DNA from: Paramacrobiotus richtersi
Lineage: Eukaryota; Tardigrada; Eutardigrada; Parachela; Macrobiotidae
Direction of reading: 5' to 3'
DNA: 28,121 nt
NCBI GenBank assembly: GCA_034698045.1
Contig: JAQGAU010000441.1
Span: 1-28,121, forward strand
A program made the translations under genes and the position numbers. Below the pieces are notes generated by a model. That model saw only the letters and a program-made list of their open reading frames with translations, ran no database searches and was not told where the DNA came from. How positions within the stretch are numbered: position 1 is the stretch's first letter; each line of letters starts with the position of its first letter. Positions 1 through 10,614 of the stretch are shown one piece after another.

Positions 1-750
1 CAGCATCGCTTACCTTCTTCGACCTGTTTTTTCCAACTTCGTGGAACATGCAAGACAGGCGAAACAGTGGTCCACACAGTAAACCGCAAAGTGTAATGTA
101 CCGTACAGTTTACTGTGGAAAGGGAGCTCCGTTACAGATAAGATTAAACACCTTATTATTAGATGTTATCAGTGGTAGTGCGCAGCACATTTGGCCAGGT
201 TGCGGTATTATTCTGCACAAGTAAAAACTGGCCAGTTAAACTGCTCGCCGCTTTTTCCGGTCTCGTGTATGTCCAAAGATGGAGCTGTTAAATTGGGTTC
301 GGGTTCGTCATGCAGCCTGCTGGGTTACTGACTGTCAACAACTTCAAAAACAAAGCACCGTGAATACCACTAAACCGCTCGCTTCATTCTGAAGAAGAGG
401 GAACCCGTCATATGAAAAGGTTTTGTTTTTTATTTTCTGCGCCGTTGTCGGAAAACGGACTCAGAATTCGAGCGCCACCCGTTAACATCGTTTTATTTGC
501 AGAAATGTCAACCCTGTAGGTTCCTTAAGTTGTACTACACATGCATCGTCACTGGTCACTCGAGAAGTATCGAAGTGACTGTAGCACGTCTTCATTACTT
601 TTGCGCTTTACCGTACGTCTACAGCTCGCACAAAAAGTATCAAGACCGAACATCGTCTGTAAGGCGCACCGAATGCATTGAGCGCGCACGGGGTCGCGGA
701 TTTTCAAGGCTGCCGACTTGGGCCCGCGCGCCCGAGGAGGATTTCTCGAA
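1..750. other. No gene identified
   Basis: No exon chain could be supported on either strand. A 100-codon frame at 497-799 has no recognisable domain and lies in the CpG-rich stretch leading into the promoter-like cluster. It may be untranslated first-exon or promoter sequence. Confidence 0.4.
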
Positions 751-918
751 TTTTGATTGGTTGAGCAGTTTGAATCCAGCTTACCACACTCAATTATGAT
801 TGGCTGACAGAGCGTTCCTATTTGTCAGTAACTGTTGAGGACCTGTTAACTAGTCAGAAAATTTGCCGCTCATTGCGCGTTCGTGACGTCATGAACGAGA
901 GCGGATTGACTTGATTGG
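751..918. promoter_or_regulatory. Promoter-like cluster: three CCAAT boxes and a CRE
   Basis: Three ATTGG motifs (reverse CCAAT, each inside GATTGG) lie at 755-760, 798-803 and 913-918, and a perfect palindromic CRE, TGACGTCA, lies at 884-891. The stretch around 660-740 is CpG-rich compared with the AT-rich surroundings. CCAAT boxes bind NF-Y and TGACGTCA binds CREB/ATF proteins in animals, and the two together are typical of proximal promoters. I cannot see which gene it drives: the TPR/Sel1 gene to the right ends here rather than starting, so the target may lie to the left on the minus strand or be an unseen first exon. Confidence 0.4.
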
Positions 919-1004
919 ACATGTTTATTTTGCTTCGATACACTGAGAGTGTGAAAAACCACAAATCACATAAACTGCATGAGATCAAACAGATACATAG
1001 AAGA

Positions 1005-2658
1005 CTACGACAAATCTGCGGAAAAATAAATGAAACGATTCTTCATGTCCTTGTCCACACCACGCCCGTCTCGATAAGCATTTCCTAGACCGGTTTCAGC
1101 TTCCGCGACTCCTGTGAAACAAGCAGTTTATGCACATCAAAGCCCCATCTGATAACGATGCTTTATGTTTACCTATTACAGGCGCAATGTCCCCGCCTAC
1201 GTGACAAACGGCTTAATTGTGAGATGCCGCCAGCCGATATCACTTTAGCATAAAACCATAGTCAGTATTCGTGCCGTGTTCGCTTGCATACAGCAGCCCG
1301 AGATTGTACTGGCCCTCTGCACTCCCAAAATCCGCAGAGTTCTTGAAGCATTCAAATGCGCGTCGGTACACCGTTGTGGTAGTAGTGACCCTCTCCCACG
1401 GAATTGTGCAGCCTAGAATGCTCTTCCAAATATTCCGCGACATGAAGGTTGTCTACGACACGGATATCATTCGGATCAGGCTTCAGCCCGACATTCCTTA
1501 ATAAATATCTTAAGAAATTGTTTTTGAACTGCAGTCCTTCTTCAGTGCCTTCTTTGGCATCTTTCCTCGAATTCTTGTTTGTACGGAGCATAGCCATCAC
1601 TGAAGTGAGGTCGCGGGAGCGGACCAGTAAAACTCCTTCTTGTGGATCCAGCTGCAGACCTCGCTGACAGACCGCAAGTGCCTCTGTGACCAGACCTAAT
1701 TTCAGCAGTGCTTCCGATAAGATGCGATGATATTTAACACTCCTGGGATTCAGCTGGAGGGCGTCTTCAGCATCGTTCCCGCTCGAGCCAGTTCCGACGT
1801 CAGTTTGCGGCCTAACCGTGCAGGCGACAGATGGAACGCATCTCCTCAGCCTGATCTCGGTATGGAATCAACTTGTGCTGGCCGTCGAGGCTTACAACCC
1901 CACCGGGCACTTCCGAAATGCTCTGGAGAACATCGACTGGAGCGCTGTTCGAAAGCATTCATCGTAAAAGTTCTGAGTGTAAACTTTGCATTTTTTGTTT
2001 GTTTTTTTGTTTCTCTGGATTTTGTTGAACGTCATCAAATAACTACCTGCGTACGTGTTGTGTTTGTCCGATGCCAAGAGAGGACCATATCCCGATGCGG
2101 AAAGACAATAAAGCATTATTATTATTATCATTACGTGCATTTTCGTAGCTACCCAGCATCAATTCTGACAATGCCCGATTGGAGTACAGAACCGGCGCAT
2201 GCGGGTTTTCTTTCAACGCTTGCGTGTATATGATCTTGGCTTCGGTGTACTGACCTTTATTGAAACAGTCGTTACACTTCTGCTTCAGCCGTTCCCAAGA
2301 AATGTTCGAAGCCTCCAGGCCCTGTTGCATCACAATTGTTGGCTTGTTGTACTCGCGAATGCGCTGAGTGTCTTCTGGAAATTCGATCTCTTGGATTACA
2401 TGGCACAATGTCTCGATGGCCCTGTCGCTGCTATCGGCATCCATGCATTTTTGATGCGACACCACGTTTCGGACACCGGGACAACGGCGCAAACCCTCCC
2501 GCTTTCCATTTCTTCCGAATGAAGTAAACGGTTTGGTTGAAATCGCGGTGCTTTGCTTCGAAGTTGCTGACTTGTTCGTGGGTGAATCGCGAATCCGGGC
2601 TTGCAATCACTGTAACTGCAAATTCGCGTAGACGAATATGGGCAAGCTTAATTGCATA
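1005..2658 (-). pseudogene. TPR plus Sel1-like repeat protein, probably decayed
   Basis: Reading on the minus strand, an exon begins after a CAG acceptor at 2659-2660 and codes an unknown basic stretch. A phase-2 junction near 2500 (intron about 46-55 nt) then leads into two TPR units: a helix pair with KGQYTEAKIIYTQAL and SNRALSELMLGSYENA at about 2130-2300, and AEDALQLNP...EALAVCQRGLQLDP at about 1640-1790. Further on come Sel1-like repeats (AEGQYNLGLLYASEHG near 1290; AEAETGLGNAYRDGRGVDKD near 1060-1110 after a good TTTCACAG acceptor), ending at a TAG at 1005-1007. Such repeats are protein-binding scaffolds. Breaks: the second TPR does not join in phase across the intron at about 1790-2130; the Sel1 frame shifts near 1360; and the expected Trp of KWYRLAA is a TGA at about 1240. 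I infer a decaying gene; unusual splicing is the alternative. Confidence 0.5.
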
Positions 2659-2787
2659 CTGAATGTGAGCAGATAATTACGTGGGTATTCCAAGGGACAC
2701 CTATCGTTGATCAGGCGAAGGAGACGGCCAAGAGAAACTCCACTGATACTCGAAAACGCTGACTTATCGTACGCGCAAAACATGATT

Positions 2788-2935
2788 TTTAAGTGTCCGA
2801 AACAGAGATTTTATTCTCGTATCAAAGCTAATTCGCAAAAAGTGCAACTACGCGGGATCGAACCGCTGCGCTCTCGCTTTGTGGCCGAGCGTCATACGAC
2901 TGAGCTAGCTGCATTATTCACAAATAACTTAGAAA
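2788..2935 (-). mobile_element. tRNA-derived SINE-like copy 1
   Basis: On the minus strand this carries a tRNA-like core of about 72 nt: a 7-bp acceptor stem (TGCAGCT with AGTTGCA), an A box TAGCTCAGTCG and a B box GGTTCGATCCC, the internal promoter of RNA polymerase III. The anticodon loop GGCCACA lacks U33, so a working tRNA is unlikely. A near-identical copy lies at 4701-4849 on the plus strand, and similarity continues on both sides of the tRNA part, including an AGCGATAAA block upstream and a CGGACACTTAAA block downstream. That marks a dispersed repeat rather than a tRNA gene. Here the anticodon stem has lost one pair (AAGCG for GAGCG). Confidence 0.65.
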
Positions 2936-3940
2936 GGTTTTATCGCTCAACGTTTACTAAGCCCACGGCACGTCACAAGATGTTGCTGCTTCATCATGGA
3001 ACTGCTGCCCGTCCATTTTCCTTGCAGCACCGTCACAGCGATTCGCTGGCGAATCTAGCAAGACCTGCCAAAGGATAACCCGATCCTTCTCAATAAATTC
3101 CAACAATCACTAACAACTTACACACACAATCCCGACTGTTGACCCGACTGCCTCACTACGGGATTGCATTTTCAGTGGTTGAGGTGGATACAGGTATGCT
3201 GAAATGAGTATCAGCTCTTGGCCCAGGCCTTGTGTATCAATAAGAAAGCAATGTGCTCAAACGAAGAATTTGTACATTCCATCAAACGGTACACAATCTC
3301 AGTACTATCTTGGCAGAGATAAGAGTAAAATGTTCTTTCTTGCCACTATCACTTTCAACCTAAATATTTCTGACGTCCGCACGCATGCGCCGTGTTGTCA
3401 AACGAGTAACTGCTGTGCTGTGGTGGTAGGGTTGTTAAAGAAACGGTTCCTGTTCTCGGTATGCAATAGGTCATCTACGTCATTTCAACATTTTTACCAA
3501 GCGTTGTGCTTCGAATGATCGGTCCTATGGCTAGTGAGGTTTTCTTTTTTTCTTGTTTGCTGTTTTGCTACGATCCAGTTTGATCTACAGCCGGGTTGAC
3601 AGTTTCCATGAAGAGCGCGTGACTCTTTGAAGATTCTGGTTGTTTATCTTAAAACGTGTGCTGTACGTAGCCGTATTGTGTTCAGTCCAATCCGGTAGCG
3701 GTCAAAAATCAAGCTCGAGCTGCCTGGAGTGAACTGCGAGTCGAACAAGCTGGTTAGTTTTTCTTAAATCTAATTTCTCCCGTTTATAGAAACCGCCGTT
3801 TTGCCCGTATAATTCGTCCATTACATTTACGAGAACTGTTCGCATCATTCCATTACTTCAGGTGTAAATGCTTTATTTGCAGGCGTAATAATAGTGGCAT
3901 TTTAATATAATATCATTTAGTATTTTAGATACAAGTCTTC
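2936..3940. other. No gene identified
   Basis: A 104-codon plus-strand frame at 3204-3518 has no domain, no splice context and mixed composition. I see no exon chain, only AT-rich spacer between the two SINE copies. Confidence 0.4.
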
Positions 3941-3957
3941 GCGAGGCTTCGCCTCGC
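3941..3957. repeat. Perfect GC-rich hairpin in AT-rich spacer
   Basis: GCGAGGC (3941-3947) and GCCTCGC (3951-3957) form a perfect 7-bp stem around a TTC loop. It stands out because the surroundings are strongly AT-rich. No function can be assigned. Confidence 0.6.
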
Positions 3958-4700
3958 TACGCCTTGGTTTACATACTTTTGCTTTCAGTAGCATACAGTA
4001 GTTTTTGTTTACCATCGTTTTAAAACCGAACTCTTTCGATCTGTTTTGCTGGGCACGTTGTGTTTTCTTTTCCATTCATTAATTAAGGATGTCTGTTTTT
4101 ATTTGCGTTTTACTTGCCCCTTTTTACTGTGCTCGTAAGGTTAAAACGGTCATACAGCAAGGTCACTTTTATCGTTACAATGCTTTAAGGTCATCTTTTT
4201 GGTTTAGGACTTGGTTTTCTCAGAGTTTGCGGAACATCTTGGTACAACGCTGCACGATTCAACAAATGATTCGTGTCTTCGTGAACCTTTACAGTACCTG
4301 ACAATTATATCTCTGCACACTTAATTCGAAATGAACTGCTTCAAATTGAATGGCGAATGATAGCAACTGCTAATTCGCAGACACAGAGAGTTGTACACAT
4401 TACATATCTTTTAGGAATTAAGACTACATTTATTGTAACTGACAAACAGTTCAATCAGTACTGCTGCTGTTAGTTGACCGTTTACTAAAGTTGCTTACGT
4501 CTAATATGCATTTTTTATGAGTGCGTAATATCTACCTACCAGTATGTCGGGCACGCGTTTGTTTACTAAAATAAATATGTTTGACGTTGTTTACTTGTGG
4601 CTGGGAAATACGACTTTACTTACGATTTTACGTGCTAGGACCAACGACAGCACTATATACTGTCACGGCGTTGCCGTTTAGACGTAGAGCGATAAAGATT
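3958..4700. other. No gene identified
   Basis: AT-rich. A 70-codon frame at 4089-4301 lacks any domain or splice signals I trust. Confidence 0.4.
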
Positions 4701-4849
4701 TTCTAATTTATTTGTGAATAATGCAGCTAGCTCAGTCGTATGACGCTCGGCCACAGAGCGAGAGCGCAGCGGTTCGATCCCGCGTAGTTGCACTTTTTGC
4801 GAATTAGCTTTGATACGAGAGAAAAATCGTTGTTTCGGACACTTAAATC
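4701..4849 (+). mobile_element. tRNA-derived SINE-like copy 2
   Basis: Plus-strand copy of the element at 2788-2935, in inverted orientation about 1.8 kb away. The tRNA-like core spans about 4722-4793: acceptor stem TGCAGCT/AGTTGCA, A box at about 4728-4738, anticodon stem CGCTC/GAGCG intact with loop GGCCACA, B box GGTTCGATCCC at 4781-4791. The formal anticodon would be CCA, but position 33 is G instead of U, which argues against a functional tRNA. The flanks shared with copy 1 (ATTTGTGAATAA before, GCGAATTAGCTTTGATACGA after) belong to the repeat. Confidence 0.65.
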
Positions 4850-6691
4850 AAGCTTTGATGTACGTTGATAAGTTAACATTTTCGAAATGTACGAGTTTAG
4901 CTTTGTAATTATACGTAATTACTTTGATAACAACCACACCTTATTCATAGCCGTATTTTTTTGATATTCGCACTTGCATATTTAAAAACAGAACCGGATA
5001 TACGTACGTTTTACTTATTTGCGACAGTAAGTATGCTACCATGCAGTTAATGCCTATGAGCATCTCTCACTAAAACAAACGGCGTACGTCACACAATAGG
5101 TATCGATTTTTGGAAATTCTGATGCATTTGAAGTTAGAACGTAGAAACGTTGCATTCATTTAGTCGATCATGTAAACACTAGCATAAACAAAAAATACAA
5201 CCAAGGAAAGCGAATGAGTGTGTACATCATTATATCGCAAGCTCAAGTGCATATTTAGTAAATTCTTGGACCTGGCGTAAAGTACCAGGTTCAGCATGTC
5301 TATCATGATGATTCCAACTGTTCATGACTGAAACTCACAAGTTCACAACAAAACATTAACTAATAAATACAAAGCGTAGAATGTTTTGAAGGTAAAACGA
5401 ACGGCGAAACCAAACTAAAGCGTGCTACGAAGCAGTTAGGAAAATTACTAGTATTATTATTATTACAGCGTAAGCATGAACAGATACTTTGTTCGCATAA
5501 AAACGACATCGTAGTATTGGTAATAATAATTATTCTAGCAACTATAGAACTCTGTCGATATCATGCCAAAGCAGCTGATTAAACTTGCGCGATGTGCCCT
5601 GGCAACCGAAAAAAGTCAGTGATGCTATCGTTTCGTTAAGCATATTCCTCATTCGCCATACATAAGTAATTTCATGCAGTACCAGGTGCAGCACGCTTAT
5701 TGCAGTTAATACAGTAATTTACTGTTGAATTTCGTGCTCTTTGGAGTAATAACCACATGAACGCACAAAACGAATTGTACGCGCAATATCCGTTTCTCAA
5801 TTCCTGAGAAAGCTAGCTTACTAATTAGTGAGAAGATGGCTTTAACTAGCTTGTGCCAGCCACATTCGTAATAAGTAAACCCATCGCCTCGCACTGTCGT
5901 ACATGAGCTGAGAAAAGCGATTGCTTAAGTTGTCGTGATGCATCCGGTGAAAGGAACTTTTTCAGGTTTTTAACAAATTTTGAAATTTTGAGTTCGATAT
6001 GCGAAAACTAAAATTCCGTCACCCCCTGGCAACGTGTACGTCCACTTTTTAAGTTTTAAAGTTTTTTTTAAGTTTCGGTTTTTAAGTTTTTTTATGCGGA
6101 TTGCTCAGAGTTAGCCGTTTACGCGCAAACTATTTCTCGTTTTCGGGAATTCAGGTTTAGGAAGCTCCAGGTAACCTTCAGTTACATGAGATATTTTTAC
6201 AGAGATACTCAAGCAGGTGGCTGAAACACCAGCTTGCCTAGTTTGCATAATCAGACTGGTTTCGCATAATTAGGGCGTATTGTTGCTTGGTATCCTTTTA
6301 CGCTCATAGGAAAGCCGAACTACAGAGGGAAAAAATGAGCTGAACCACCCGGTAAACTAAAAAAAGACAGTTTTTAATAAACTAAAACTCTTTTGATTTA
6401 GAAAACCGACTTTAAACCCCCATCTAGACATGACCGGTTCTGTGCTTGATTTTTAGAGCTATTTCGCAGATTTTTCTACGCAGCGGTTTAAGCGCAAACT
6501 GTTACCCCGTTTTCAGGGATTTGGGATAAGGAGTTATAATAATAATAACGGATGAAACGAATTAACTTTCAAAACAACGCGTCAAAAGTGGAATCACGAC
6601 TAGCGCAAGAATCTCTCAGGAAATTCTTAGTAATTTGAATGTGCAAAACCGGAATACAAAAACCAAGACACACACTCAGTTATATTTTGGA
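4850..6691. other. AT-rich intergenic region, no gene identified
   Basis: There are short ATT/TAA microsatellite runs near 5452-5465, 5519-5532 and 6537-6547 and a homopolymer-rich patch at about 6050-6090. The only frame of note (62 codons, 5706-5894, minus) has no features. I see nothing else supportable. Confidence 0.45.
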
Positions 6692-6742
6692 CATCGGTTT
6701 ATTGCATGCCTTGCATGCATGCCTTACATGCATCGGTTTATT
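6692..6742 (-). terminator. Duplicated poly(A) signal region for the secreted protein gene
   Basis: On the minus strand AATAAA occurs at 6737-6742 and again at 6698-6703, about 126 and 165 nt past the stop codon at 6868. Both sit in a 12-nt direct repeat (CATCGGTTTATT on the plus strand at 6692-6703 and 6731-6742) separated by a GCATGC-rich spacer. A local duplication appears to have doubled the cleavage signal. Confidence 0.5.
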
Positions 6743-6867
6743 AACCTGTCTCATGAACTTGACTTTAAGAGCACAATTAACTAGTAAGAATCACAATTTA
6801 TAACGGGTGTCTGTGCATAACGTATATACAGGTAGACCTGATTTTTTCACCATTTGCTTGTTGTCAC

Positions 6868-7272
6868 TCACTGGCAGATAATGTACGAGTGAGTGTGGTC
6901 ATCAAAGTACGACCACCAGCGCTTCATACCACAGCCGTTCAGCTTGATGTCGATGTCGTTCCAGCCGGGCACAAACCAGCCTGACCAGTTGCCGTTGAAC
7001 CAGCGGAGCTTGAAAGCGATGATTTTCCCCTTCAGAATCTCCACGTCCACATCCGCGTTCAAATCCCTTGTCCAACGGCGATCCCTGGTCGGTGGTATAT
7101 TGTCCACAAATTTGCAGGTGTTTTGCGAGGACAGATCGTACACCACGCATTCGCGGGAATTGCATTGATCCGGAGGAGCTATCCAGCTACCCATCTGCGA
7201 TTCTGGGCAGCCTCCTCCCATGACCAAGGGAAACCCTACAAGGCACAAAAGCATTGACAGTATGCCGAACAT
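6868..7272 (-). CDS. Small secreted cysteine-containing protein, 134 aa
   Basis: This is an intronless minus-strand frame. I start it at the ATG at 7270-7272, because the open frame further upstream has only a TTG. The first ~20 residues (MFGILSMLLCLVGFPLVMG) are a clear signal peptide, giving a mature protein of about 115 aa with six cysteines, including a QCNSREC pair and a final IICQ. The C-terminal half is rich in aromatic residues (RWFNGNWSGWFVPGWND; RWWSYFDDHTHSYIIC), which suggests a compact extracellular fold, perhaps carbohydrate- or ligand-binding. I do not recognise the family. TATA-like sequences lie about 110-135 nt upstream and poly(A) signals about 130 nt downstream, so the locus looks complete. 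Loci on the left of the cystatin-like gene share its orientation. Confidence 0.75.
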   Translation of the reverse strand: MFGILSMLLCLVGFPLVMGGGCPESQMGSWIAPPDQCNSRECVVYDLSSQNTCKFVDNIPPTRDRRWTRDLNADVDVEILKGKIIAFKLRWFNGNWSGWFVPGWNDIDIKLNGCGMKRWWSYFDDHTHSYIICQ

Positions 7273-7670
7273 ATTTGAACCGACCAAACTGAGCCGCTGA
7301 CGAGTTGGCAGTAATAATTACAAGGAGTGCGTTATTGAAAGACAGCACCGGAAGAAGTTCACATAGGTATATTCGTGTTGCTGATATAAAGAGCTCCTTA
7401 AATATGCGAGCAATCGGCAATTTTGGGTGATTACAGTTATTACAATTTATAGTAGGATGACAATGCCGAAAGGTATGATCGAACGAACGGGTTATCTTTT
7501 AACCAGTTCGTGTCCGCATTGATGTTTACCAGTAACTTCTGCATCTCAAATGGGCCGTTCCTTTCGAAAATCAACGCTTAGATAACCTGCTGTTGAAATT
7601 CTGTTATTCGATGCGATACACGCATTATGTGAATACAGTATATTGACGTGGTGCACAAAATTGTCAATTA

Positions 7671-7823
7671 TTACAAGCGGCTTGTGCGGTAAACAGTGTC
7701 AAACGGAACTGGCGGAGTTAAGGTGCAGTCCATGTACTGATCTGTAGCGAGGTCGAAACCGTCAGTGATGCAACGAGACAAGTAACAGACCGTTGTTTCC
7801 GTAGACGAGAAAGCGCAGAAAGC
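7671..7823 (-). CDS. Terminal exon of an unrecognised cysteine-containing protein
   Basis: A CATCAG acceptor at 7824-7826 opens a phase-0 exon of 50 codons ending in TAA at 7671-7673. It contains Cys at exon positions 3, 13, 18 and 33, an acidic ITDGFDLATDQYMDC segment and a Pro-rich TPPVPF, which looks like folded extracellular protein. Upstream on the same strand, about 7845-7925, a further open stretch (ADDNSNYDWDRMTNLAQ) could be the preceding exon, but I could not fix its boundaries or find a start codon or signal peptide. No family recognised. Confidence 0.4.
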   Translation of the reverse strand, partial: AFCAFSSTETTVCYLSRCITDGFDLATDQYMDCTLTPPVPFDTVYRTSRL

Positions 7824-8354
7824 CTGATGCTGCTGCTAACATATGATTTGTGCATTTGCGCGAGATTAGTCATTCGATCCCAATCATAATTACTGTTATC
7901 GTCCGCACAGTGCAGAATACCAACCAATTTTGTGCTCTGTTTGTCGTCAAAATTTGAGGGTCTTAGTTAATGTGCTCATTGGTTTGCTGTTTCTGTTCGT
8001 ATTTGTGTGTCGGTACATTCCCAGTACAGAATAACAGCTCCATGTGAAGGGTTGATCCGGCCAAACTATTTTTTGTTGATATTACGCAGAATTTAGAGGG
8101 CACTTCAGCGCTAGTGCATTTTCTTTGTCGATATCGGTGTAGACCGCAGGCCCCGTACCGAGTTCTTCTGGTTATTTCTGATCTGGCGTTTCTTTAATCT
8201 TTACTGATGTAAACACGTTCCGCACAGCACAACTGCTACACATTTTAATCAGAAACCGGTTGCCGCTGTTTACTATAGCCTGTAAATAACCACTGGCCAC
8301 GCCTTCTCAGCGTTTCCCATAAACATATATCACCTCTCCACAAAACAAATGCTT

Positions 8355-9232
8355 TCAGCATTCATTCTTGATCATTTGGGCCTTGCCGTTCCCTTTCGGT
8401 TTAAAAACGATAAGTTCTCTATTTTCATTGACCCATTTATCGCGCGGATAGGTGGCAACGGCCTGCAAATAATACAAATTATCACACTGAACATTTCTCG
8501 CTTGGTTTCGCCATACATATTGCTATTAGGAATGCTGTTTTCGTAAAAATGCACTTTATGCGTCACGATTTCCACAGGCGATGTTTTATTAACGCTTGAT
8601 AACACTTCGTAGTCATTCGTAGATGGCCACGGAATAGCCGAGTTGCACATAAAAGTGACAAAGTAATACGCAGTACCAAAACTGAAGATGCCTAATGGTA
8701 ACTAAGGATGTGAGTCACAAATGATATGCCTTTTTGGGAGATTACCAATCTGGTACCAGATCGTAGCCGGTTGCTCATTGTTCCACTGTGTTTACTGTGC
8801 TATCGGCCGGTACTTCGCAATGTTATTCATGTTTACAGGTAGTGCATGCTATTTCCAGTAGCTTTACAATCTGCAATAATCGCTCTGAACGCGCTTCTTA
8901 CCGTTACATAGTAGGTGGTTCCTTCCCGCTGCACATCTCGTTGGTAGGTCTTGTACTCATACCCACCGAAATGCAAACCACAGGTTGCCAGCGCTGCTTG
9001 GCCGTTTGCATTCAGAGCTTCCTACAAAGAATAACATTATCGTTTTACCGCATCGGGCAAACTGCAGAGAAGCGTATGGGAAACGTGGTTCTCCTGGTCG
9101 CTAAACAAATTACGTAAATTAATTTACCTGGAAAATTTTCTTTACTTCGGCGTCGGCCGGTTTCGAGGGTGACCTTACAGCTTCTACAAGAAATAGGCAA
9201 ACACAACACATCGCGAGCGTTCTGGTGAACAT
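8355..9232 (-). CDS. Secreted cystatin-like protein, four-exon model
   Basis: Exon 1 (9128-9232, 35 codons) starts MFTRTLAMCCVCLFLVEA, a good signal peptide, and ends CAG|GTAAAT. Exon 2 (8902-9021, 40 codons, phase 0 at both ends) contains ATCGLHFGGYEYKTYQ followed by VQREGTTYYVT. The last exon (8355-8462, 35 codons plus TGA, acceptor TTTGCAG) has YPRDKWVNENRELIVFKP and ends in a cysteine. The layout of an N-terminal helix (VKKIFQEALNANG), a Q-x-x-G hairpin with TYYVTV, a W-containing loop and a terminal Cys resembles type-2 cystatins, inhibitors of papain-like proteases, with an imperfect QxVxG motif. Exon 3 is unsettled: an open frame after CCTTAG at about 8690 (GTAYYFVTFMCNSAIPW and onward) fits phase 0, but I found no convincing in-phase donor. 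The exon model is strong at both ends; family assignment is moderate. Confidence 0.55.
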
Positions 9233-10614
9233 TGTAGAAAAATGCTAGAACTGCACGAAGCGTGCAGTGAGGCAATATGAAGAAAATCCGTTCGCTAAAA
9301 TAACGCAGATCTCCCTGTTATATACGAAACATCACACTACACTGCCATTTTTTGGCCTACGGCTTATTATACGAATTTATTCTGCACAAAGAATTCGAAG
9401 GTGAATTACAGTACATGGTAAAGCCGTTGTTTCCAGCAGCGTATTTTTCCAGCACGCTAGTAGATTTGTCCTGCAGTCAGTCTTGTGAAATAACAACCAG
9501 GAAATATTCTCTTCGAACCGCCACATGTTAGCCGAATGACAGCGCGTGCATGCATGTGTGACAGTAATAAAACTGTCAGAAATTCTCTAGGTTTCCAGCA
9601 CTTTGAAGAGTTGCCAAGCGGATGCACTGACCACATATCTACATGCCCGTCGTGCGTAAACTCGGCACCTAAATGGATAAAAGCTTCGAGGTCTGCAAAT
9701 CGGAAAAACGTCATTTCTATATTCCAAGAAACTTTTACTTTTTGACATCTTAGTATGAAAAGCGAGTATAAATTTATGGTGCCGCACATGGAAATTTGCG
9801 GTTGTTTAACGTCTTTACAGTAGACGTACCGTGCAGTACGCTTTTTACCCTTTACAACCGCCTACGCATCAACTGTTCTAAAGCTTTTTGTTTAAAAAAT
9901 TACCACCAGCTTTTTTTCACCTTTAATCTAACAGCAGGTTTACCATAGACTTGCCTTTAGTTTTGCGGTATAAAAGTAGACCGTAGCCAATTTTCTGCTA
10001 AAATTTCTTGAACGTCTCGCCGATTATTTTTTTAGGCACCCGGTAAACAAAACCGTAAAAGTTTGGACAGGTAATAACTAATGCAGACATCACGATTCAC
10101 CACCATCGTACTTCATTTAGCGAGAGATTACTGTATAGGACTTTTCAGGCATGATGTTAAAGCATAAACTGGCGCCACATGGTCTGGGATTAAGGAATCA
10201 TTATTTATTAATTAGTATAACCAGCAAATCCACTATACATTAGTAAGGCGAACTGAAAGGGTCGTATGTATCTCCCCAAACTGGTACATATGTACCATGT
10301 AATTAACATATCATTGTTATGGAGCACGGTAATCACTAATGAGTCTAATCTTTCTCCGATACAAGAGATTGTTTGCTGCCTGCTCTTTGCGCCTTATCTA
10401 AAAACAACACCAGAAAATTATCAAATTACCAACAAAATCAACACCAGCTTATCTGTTCTTACTGCAGTTAAATCTGGAACAGCAGAAACTCTGATTAGTT
10501 TAACAGAGTTCCTCTATGGCGTACCGTGCCTGATCTACAGTGGTAATAATTTCAGCAGGTTGATTCTGCGGCACTCAGTGGTAAAATTAATACAGGGTAT
10601 CGAGCTTGTTCAAC
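9233..10614. other. Upstream and spacer region, uncertain coding fragments
   Basis: At about 9560-9730 both strands are open: minus after a GATTTGCAG acceptor (HDGHVDMWSVHPLGN), plus after TTTCCAG (GCTDHISTCPSC). Neither can be tied to neighbours, so the strand is undecided. The minus reading faintly recalls the propeptide of zinc carboxypeptidases. A 120-codon plus frame at 10266-10628 is AT-rich, has no domain, and runs into the kinase start in another frame; I take it as leader or promoter DNA. Confidence 0.3.

Noticed and set aside
497-799. 100-codon frame in the CpG-rich stretch
   Set aside because: No domain or splice context; covers the promoter-like cluster.
1727-2233. 168-codon plus-strand frame
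   Set aside because: It lies opposite the TPR repeats, which are clearly coded on the minus strand.
2830-4795. Two working tRNA genes
   Set aside because: The anticodon loop lacks U33, one copy has a broken anticodon stem, and similarity extends well beyond the tRNA on both sides, so these are repeat copies.
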